From: Microbispora oryzae
GTDB taxonomy: Bacteria; Actinomycetota; Actinomycetes; Streptosporangiales; Streptosporangiaceae
Assembly: GCF_017896165.1 (NCBI RefSeq)
Contig: NZ_JAFCNB010000011.1
Coordinates: 167,143 to 231,142 of the forward strand
DNA: 64,000 nucleotides
Direction: 5' to 3'
Shown here: positions 58,983 to 64,000 of the stretch, in pieces
How the letters are laid out: every line of letters begins with the position of its first letter
Position numbering within the stretch: the first letter of the stretch is position 1
Notes under the pieces: model-generated
The model's database searches: none
What the model was told of the DNA's origin: nothing
What the model saw: only the letters and a program-made list of their open reading frames with translations
Position numbers and translations under genes: made by a program

Positions 58983-61900
58983 CTACGGCGCCCGCCTCCA
59001 CCCCCTGGGTGGCGGCGGTCTACGTCTCGCCGGAGGCGACCTACCCGATGGGGGCGGGCGTGGTCATCGACGACCGGCGCGTCCTGACCTGCGCGCATGT
59101 CGTCAGAGACCACGCCCGGGTGGTCCGGGAGGCCGTCTGGTTGGAGTTCCCTCTGGCTTATGGCCTGCCGCAGCAGCGGTTCCGTGCGGTCCCCGCGAAC
59201 GTGGCGCCCGAATCCTTGGAGGACGTCGCCGTCCTTCGCCTCGACGCGCCGGTGCCCCCCGGCGTGAGTGCGGCCCGGATTCGCTGCCTAAGTCCGGACG
59301 GCCTGCCCCGAGGCAGCCGATGGTGGGCTTTCGGCTTTCCGTACGAGGACCCCTTCGGCGACTCGGCCACCGGATCCCTGGGAGACGGACTAGGCCGAGG
59401 GTGGATCCGTCTGGACTGCGACCCCGGCCGGTCGCTGGCCCGAGGCTTCAGTGGCACGGGGCTGTGGTCGGAAGACCTGGAGGCCGTGGTCGGCCTCGTA
59501 GCCCAGGCCAGCCACACGGGCGTCGGCGGCCGGGCGATCACCTTGCACCGCGTTCACAGCTGCCTGGACGGCGAGAACATTCTCGAACTGGACCGGTGGT
59601 CGGCCGCCGAAGCGGGCGAGCAGGCATTGGCAGCATGGGGTTGGACGCTGGAGCGCGACCCGGAAGGCGCGCGGCACTGGCGACCACGGGCCCGGGGAGT
59701 GTCGGCCGACAGCGAGTCCGGACACCGCTTCCAGGGCCGGACACGGGCGTTGCGGGAGATTGCGGACTGGCTGGAGCATCCATCTCCGCGACGGCGCCCT
59801 CTGGTCGTCACCGGCTCTCCGGGGGCCGGCAAGTCAGCCGTGCTGGGCCGAATCGTGACCACGGCCGACCCGTCGTTCCGCGCGACGTTACCCGCCGACG
59901 ACGACGCCGTGCGCGCGCCGGAGGGGTCGGTGTCCTGCGCGGTGCACGCCAAGGGCAAGACCGCTCTCGACGTGGCGACCGAGATCGCTCACGCGGCCTC
60001 GGCGGTCCCGCCCGAGCGTGCAGAAGACTTGGCGCCCGCTGTCCAAGGCGTTCTCGGCGGGCACGGACGGCGATTCAACGTGATCATCGACGCCATGGAT
60101 GAGGCCGCCACCCCGGCCGAGGCCAGGGCGATCATCGGCCAGATCATCCTCCCGCTTGTGGAGACCTGCGCCGAGGACGGCATCGGGATCCTGGTGGGCA
60201 CCCGCTATCACGACGGCGAAGGGGACCTGCTGCGCGAGTTCGGCAGCCCTCAGTTGGTCAGGCTCGACGACGACTACTTCGAGGAGGAGGACCTGATCCG
60301 TTACACGCAGGCGACCCTCCAGCTCAGGGGCCACGAGCGTCCGGGCAACCCGTACGCCGACCCGGGGGCGGCACGGCCCGTCGCCGAGCGCATCGCCCGC
60401 CTCGCCGGGCCCAATTTCCTGATCGCCGGGCTCGTCGCCCGCGCACACGGCCTGCACGACACCGAGGCGGTGGCCGCGGCGGAGGTGTCCTTTCCCTCCC
60501 AGGTCGGTTCCGTGCTGCTCCGCTATTTGGCGCGGATGCCCGGCGCGGGCAGGGTGTCCGCGGATCTGGTGCTGACGGCGCTCGCGTTCACCCAGGCGCC
60601 CGGCATGTCGCTGGACCTCTGGCGACTGGCCGTGAACGCGCTCAGTGGCGAGAAGATCTCCAAGCAGGACCTCTCTCGCTTCGTCCGCTCCTCCGCGGCG
60701 AACTTCCTGATCGAGTCCAGCGACGATCAGGATGCGAGGGTGTTCCGCCTCTTCCATCAGGCGCTGAACGACGCGCTGTTGGACGCGCGGGCCCAATTGG
60801 TCGCCCGGCGGCATGATGAACTCACCCTGACCCAGGCGTTTCTCGCGCGAGGCAGAAAGGCCGGATGGGATCGCGCCGACGACTATTCACTGCGCGCCCT
60901 TCCGCTGCACGCAGTTCGGGCGAAAGCCGTCGACGAACTGCTCGCCGATTCGGATTACCTGCTCCACGCAGATCTTCGACGCGTGATTCCCGCCGCTGAC
61001 GCGGCGACCGGCGCAGCCGGCCGCCGCAGGGCCCGGCTGCTCCGCCTCACGCCGCAGGCGACGAACCAGCCGCCGCCGATCCGCGCGGCCATGTTCGGAA
61101 TCACGGAAACCATCGAGAACCTGGGCGAAAATTACCGGGGGATCAGCCGGCCGCTGCCATACCGCGCGCAATGGGCCTCGGCCACCGAACTCATGGAGTG
61201 GGGTTTCTTCGAAGGGCACACGGATTGGGGATATGACATCCGCGCGTGGTCCCAGGACGGGCAGGCGCGTCTGGTCACCGCGGCCGCCGACGGCACCGCC
61301 CGTGTCTGGGACCCTTCCACCGGCGACGTCCTGCTCACTCTGCGTGGGCACGTGGGCGAAGTGAGAAGCACGACCGCACTGCACATGCCGGACGGCGCAT
61401 GGTTGGCGACCGGCGGCGCGGACCGGACGATCCGGATATGGGACGCCGCCGGCGGAGATCTCCTTCGTACGATCGAGGGCCACGCTGGGGAGGTCAACGG
61501 GCTCTGCGCGCTGACCCTCGGCGGGCGCCTCTTGTTGGCGAGTGCGAGTGCCGATCACACCGTACGGCTCTGGGATCCGGAGACCGGACAACCGCTGCGC
61601 GTACTCCGCGGCCACACCGACTGGGTGTGGGCCGTCTGCCCAATCACGCGCGGCGGGCGCCTCTTGTTGGCGAGTGCGAGTGCCGATCACACCGTACGGC
61701 TCTGGGATCCGGAGACCGGACAACCGCTGCGCGTACTCCGCGGCCACACCGACTGGGTGCGGGCCGTCTGCCCAATCACGCGCGGCGGGCGCCTCTTGTT
61801 GGCGAGTGCGAGCGCCGATCACACCGTACGGCTCTGGGATCCGGAGACCGGACAACCCCTGCGCGTACTCCGCGGCCACACGGGCGGCGTGACCGACGTC

Positions 61901-63172
61901 TGCGCGCTCTCGGGCGACGGGACCATGCTGGTCAGCGCGAGCGCGGATCACAGCCTGCGGGTGTGGGACGCGGCTGATGGTGAGTTCCTGCACAGGCTCG
62001 ACGGGCACACCGACGAGGCCAGGAGCGTGTGCGAGATGATCATTGAGGGTCGATCGTACCTGGCCAGCATCGGCAACGATCAGGTCGTGCGCGTGTGGGA
62101 TCCCCTCGTCCGGAGAGGCATTCCGGCGTTCGACCCCGAACCGGGGGAAGACGCCCGCGATGCCGCGACGCTCGTCGTACTGGAGCACCCACACCTGCCC
62201 ATGGGCGACCCCGCGACCGCCCGCGTCTGGAATCCCGCCGTCGGCCACCACCGCCGTACGCTCCGAGGCCACGACGGCTGGGTCTGGGGGGTGTGCGCGG
62301 TCGAGGCGGCGGGCCGCCGGCTTTTCGCGACGGGGGACGCCGACAGGACGGTGCGGATCTGGGATGGCGCCACCGGACGACGGTTGCACACGCTGCACGG
62401 CCACGCGGGCGAGGTCAACGGCGTCTGCGCGTTCACCTTCGAGGGGCGCGACTGTGTCGCCAGCGCCAGCGACGACTCGACGATCCGGCTGTGGGACCCC
62501 GCCACCGGTCGTCACCTCCGCACGCTGGAGGGTCATGAAGGAGGAGTGAACGGCGTCGGCGCCGTCACGATCGACGGTCGTCACCACCTGGGCAGTGCCG
62601 GCGACGACGCCACGATTCGCCTGTGGGACCCTGCCACGGGATCGAACATCCGCACGCTTCGGGGGCACACCGACTGGACGTGGAGCCTGTGCGAGTTCGT
62701 CCTGCACGGACGCCCCCATGTGGCCTCCACCAGCAACGACAACACCGCACGGGTATGGGACCCGACCACCGGTCGCTGCCTGCTCACTCTTGAAGGCCAC
62801 ACCGACTGGGTCCGAGCCGTCTGTACCGTCACGGTGAACGGCAGGCCCTATCTGGTGACCGCGAGCCACGATCGCACGGTCCGGATCTGGAACCCCTCCA
62901 CGGGGGACGAGTTGCGGACCTTCGACGGCCACACCGACTGGGTCCGCAGCGTCCGGGCCGTGACGCTGAACGGTCGCCCCTGCGTGGCGTCCGCCGGCGG
63001 GGGCGAGCGGTCGGTACGCCTGTGGGACCCGACACGGAACCGCTGTGTCCATGTCATGCCCGTCCACCACCAGGCGCTGGCTCTGGCGTGGGACGGCCTG
63101 CGGCTGGCTGTGGGCATGTCCGGGGGGATCCTGGCGGTCGCACTCGACCAGCAGCCTGCCGCGCCCTGCTGA
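58979..63172 (+). CDS. Trypsin-like protease / STAND (NACHT-like) NTPase / 14 WD40-repeat protein
   Basis: A 1397-aa three-part protein. Residues 1-200: trypsin-like domain with His40 in VLTCAHVV, Asp82 in LEDVAVLRLD and Ser158 in ARGFSGTGLW. Residues 250-700: P-loop NTPase with FQGRTRALREIADWL, Walker A VTGSPGAGKSAVLG (Lys285), Walker B FNVIIDAMDEA, sensor ILVGTRYHD, and a helical arm with LFHQALNDALLD. From about 750: 14 WD40 units (each ending in VWDP/LWDP-like, last LWDPTRN), enough for two seven-bladed propellers. Units 3-5 are almost identical. STAND proteins of this plan sense ligands through repeats and activate an effector; here a protease. Codon 304 is TTA. Role in immunity or programmed death is inference. 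Confidence 0.9.
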   Translation: MTTAPASTPWVAAVYVSPEATYPMGAGVVIDDRRVLTCAHVVRDHARVVREAVWLEFPLAYGLPQQRFRAVPANVAPESLEDVAVLRLDAPVPPGVSAARIRCLSPDGLPRGSRWWAFGFPYEDPFGDSATGSLGDGLGRGWIRLDCDPGRSLARGFSGTGLWSEDLEAVVGLVAQASHTGVGGRAITLHRVHSCLDGENILELDRWSAAEAGEQALAAWGWTLERDPEGARHWRPRARGVSADSESGHRFQGRTRALREIADWLEHPSPRRRPLVVTGSPGAGKSAVLGRIVTTADPSFRATLPADDDAVRAPEGSVSCAVHAKGKTALDVATEIAHAASAVPPERAEDLAPAVQGVLGGHGRRFNVIIDAMDEAATPAEARAIIGQIILPLVETCAEDGIGILVGTRYHDGEGDLLREFGSPQLVRLDDDYFEEEDLIRYTQATLQLRGHERPGNPYADPGAARPVAERIARLAGPNFLIAGLVARAHGLHDTEAVAAAEVSFPSQVGSVLLRYLARMPGAGRVSADLVLTALAFTQAPGMSLDLWRLAVNALSGEKISKQDLSRFVRSSAANFLIESSDDQDARVFRLFHQALNDALLDARAQLVARRHDELTLTQAFLARGRKAGWDRADDYSLRALPLHAVRAKAVDELLADSDYLLHADLRRVIPAADAATGAAGRRRARLLRLTPQATNQPPPIRAAMFGITETIENLGENYRGISRPLPYRAQWASATELMEWGFFEGHTDWGYDIRAWSQDGQARLVTAAADGTARVWDPSTGDVLLTLRGHVGEVRSTTALHMPDGAWLATGGADRTIRIWDAAGGDLLRTIEGHAGEVNGLCALTLGGRLLLASASADHTVRLWDPETGQPLRVLRGHTDWVWAVCPITRGGRLLLASASADHTVRLWDPETGQPLRVLRGHTDWVRAVCPITRGGRLLLASASADHTVRLWDPETGQPLRVLRGHTGGVTDVCALSGDGTMLVSASADHSLRVWDAADGEFLHRLDGHTDEARSVCEMIIEGRSYLASIGNDQVVRVWDPLVRRGIPAFDPEPGEDARDAATLVVLEHPHLPMGDPATARVWNPAVGHHRRTLRGHDGWVWGVCAVEAAGRRLFATGDADRTVRIWDGATGRRLHTLHGHAGEVNGVCAFTFEGRDCVASASDDSTIRLWDPATGRHLRTLEGHEGGVNGVGAVTIDGRHHLGSAGDDATIRLWDPATGSNIRTLRGHTDWTWSLCEFVLHGRPHVASTSNDNTARVWDPTTGRCLLTLEGHTDWVRAVCTVTVNGRPYLVTASHDRTVRIWNPSTGDELRTFDGHTDWVRSVRAVTLNGRPCVASAGGGERSVRLWDPTRNRCVHVMPVHHQALALAWDGLRLAVGMSGGILAVALDQQPAAPC
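61519..61881 (+). repeat. Near-identical tandem 132-bp WD40 repeats
   Basis: Three successive copies start at 61519, 61651 and 61783 (period 132 bp, 44 codons), the third shortened to about 99 bp before it diverges. Copies 1 and 2 differ at one position I can see (GTGTGG versus GTGCGG, Trp to Arg in TDWVWAV). Copy 3 differs by two further changes (AGTGCC/AGCGCC, CCGCTG/CCCCTG). Synonymous positions are identical too, which means recent duplication or gene conversion. Confidence 0.95.
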
Positions 63173-63207
63173 CCCCTAAGAGGACGGTTTGTGGGTTGGC
63201 GTGGTCG

Positions 63208-63603
63208 TCAGCTGATCCTCTGCACGGTGGCACCCTGTCGGATGGCGCGGGGGATCTCGGCGACGGAGTCCACGATGTCGATCAGGTGGGCGATGCTCTC
63301 GGCTGGAGCTGTGGAGCTGACGTCGACGGTGTAGGTGAGACCGGTTGACCGCCAGCTCTCGACATCGAAGCCGCCGGCTGCGGAGACGCGCACTCCCAGG
63401 AGTTCGATTCCCAGTGCGGCGGCCTCCCGGTAAAGGTCGTTGAGGACGCATCCCGCCGCCGCGAGGTGAAGGAGATGTCCTCCGGTGAAGTCCGCCCTGA
63501 CGCTCACGCCCTCGGGCGTCCACCGATGAGGGAAATGCACCGCGTGCTCGTCCGTCTCCCTCAGCGATCCCGCGCTCACGATCACGTTGAAGCGATCATC
63601 CAT
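63208..63603 (-). CDS. OsmC family protein
   Basis: A 131-aa protein of the OsmC/Ohr superfamily, which reduce organic hydroperoxides or have unassigned roles. Recognisable parts are VSVRADFTGGHLLHLAAAGC and VLNDLYREAAALGIELLGVR. One conserved cysteine (LAAAGCVLNDLY) is present, but I find no second catalytic cysteine, so peroxidase activity is doubtful. ATG 63603. It lies downstream of the broken AraC-family gene on the same strand, which may once have controlled it. Confidence 0.82.
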   Translation of the reverse strand: MDDRFNVIVSAGSLRETDEHAVHFPHRWTPEGVSVRADFTGGHLLHLAAAGCVLNDLYREAAALGIELLGVRVSAAGGFDVESWRSTGLTYTVDVSSTAPAESIAHLIDIVDSVAEIPRAIRQGATVQRIS

Positions 63604-63705
63604 GATTGGGCTCCCGGCACCTCAGGCGTACGGACGTGACGACAAGAGCCGTCCTACACGTCGCAGCCGCCAACCGGCAACACAGCAGCGTGAAGGCGTC
63701 GCGTT

Positions 63706-63872
63706 TCAGACGGGGGTTAGAGCGTTGGGGTCGGCGGATTGGCGGCGCCACACTGATGGGCTGACACCGCGGGCCCGCTTGAACGCCACGCTGAAGGCGA
63801 AGGAGTCCTCGTACCCGACCTTGCGGGCCACGGTGGCAACGGTGGCGTCGGTGTCCCGAAGCATGTCCGCCC
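63706..63872 (-). pseudogene. AraC-family regulator, C-terminal fragment
   Basis: The last 55 codons of an AraC/XylS-type regulator: GADMLRDTDATVATVARKVG, YEDSFAFSVAFKRARGVSPS and VWRRQSADPN. This is the second helix-turn-helix of the family, complete with the FKRxxGxSPxxWR end. The match stops abruptly at CTAG (63873-63876). Beyond it the same frame encodes nothing AraC-like, so about 230 or more N-terminal residues are missing. An insertion element joined here is the likely cause. Confidence 0.75.
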
Positions 63873-64000
63873 CTAGTACTCCAGCCGTAGATGGCGATCT
63901 TGCGTGTGGGCTGGTGGCAGAGATGGGAACGGCCACCGCGATCATCGAGTGTTGTGCTGACAATCAAAGATCAGGCGGTGGCCGCAGGCGATAGCGTAGC
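63873..64000. mobile_element. Probable end of an insertion sequence interrupting the AraC gene (partial)
   Basis: Starts with CTAGTACTCCAGCCGTAG exactly where the AraC homology ends. The outward-facing sequence (ending CTACGGCTGGAGTACTAG on the other strand) looks like termini I associate with actinomycete insertion sequences. No transposase is visible because the window ends. Lower confidence: based on the breakpoint and the terminus only. Confidence 0.4.

Noticed and set aside
61519..61881. CRISPR-like array
   Set aside because: The repeat is 132 bp, lies inside a continuous WD40 coding frame and has no spacers.

Overview
The window is high-GC DNA with GTG and ATG starts, many 1-10 nt gene overlaps, and several genes whose start codon sits 6-8 nt after a TANNNT box (leaderless style). 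It carries the complete actinobacterial cell-division/cell-wall kinase cluster (crgA, pabA/trpG-type amidotransferase, pknB, pknA, pbpA, rodA, pstP, fhaB, fhaA, tRNA-Leu) and the actinobacterial proteasome activator bpa. This points to a filamentous actinomycete chromosome, probably Streptosporangiaceae or a close relative, in the conserved origin-proximal half. The family-level assignment is inference from gene content; no rRNA is present.

Layout. 1-5.2 kb: end of a methyltransferase gene, an OmpR-type two-component system, a GNAT acetyltransferase, and a glycosyltransferase paired with an XRE-type regulator. 5.5-10.4 kb: a small membrane protein, a secreted SRPBCC protein, an MFS exporter with a palindromic operator candidate, a PAS-SpoIIE phosphatase overlapping a STAS antagonist, and a 35-aa small protein with an ideal ribosome binding site. 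10.7-16.3 kb: HelD-type RNA polymerase helicase, DUF5324 protein, cyclophilin, zinc-finger rhomboid, crgA and the amidotransferase. 16.5-25.4 kb: the fhaA-fhaB-pstP-rodA-pbpA-pknA-pknB operon, mostly with 4-nt overlaps, then tRNA-Leu. 25.8-29.7 kb: two CNNM/CBS membrane proteins and an LCP cell-wall ligase.

29.8-34.9 kb: a decayed Rpn-type nuclease gene, TenA, an Fpg-like glycosylase, a histidine phosphatase, a rhodanese, and a TPP riboswitch in front of a CytX-type permease. TenA and CytX form a thiamine-salvage pair. 35-44 kb is rich in signalling: a NarL-type two-component system, a PAS-GAF kinase, an RsbW-like ATPase, an OmpR-type pair and a second STAS protein. It also holds an MGMT-like protein in which the catalytic cysteine is serine. 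44-49.8 kb: cell-envelope glycan genes (GT2, GT-C, an alkaline-phosphatase-like membrane protein, GT87). 49.8-58.1 kb: DUF4446, pheA, serS, cspA, a HAD phosphatase, bpa, a quinone oxidoreductase, and a ParA/MinD-like ATPase with a long low-complexity N-terminus.

The most unusual part is at the right end. Directly after tRNA-Ser lies a two-gene module: a trypsin-co-occurring domain protein (TCD1) overlapping a 1397-aa protein that joins a trypsin-like protease, a P-loop STAND/NACHT-like NTPase and 14 WD40 units (two seven-bladed propellers). Three adjacent WD40 units are nearly identical in DNA. This looks like a bacterial NLR-like conflict or immunity switch. It is followed by an OsmC gene, an AraC-family gene cut to its last 55 or so codons, and what looks like the end of an insertion element, consistent with a tRNA-linked accessory island.
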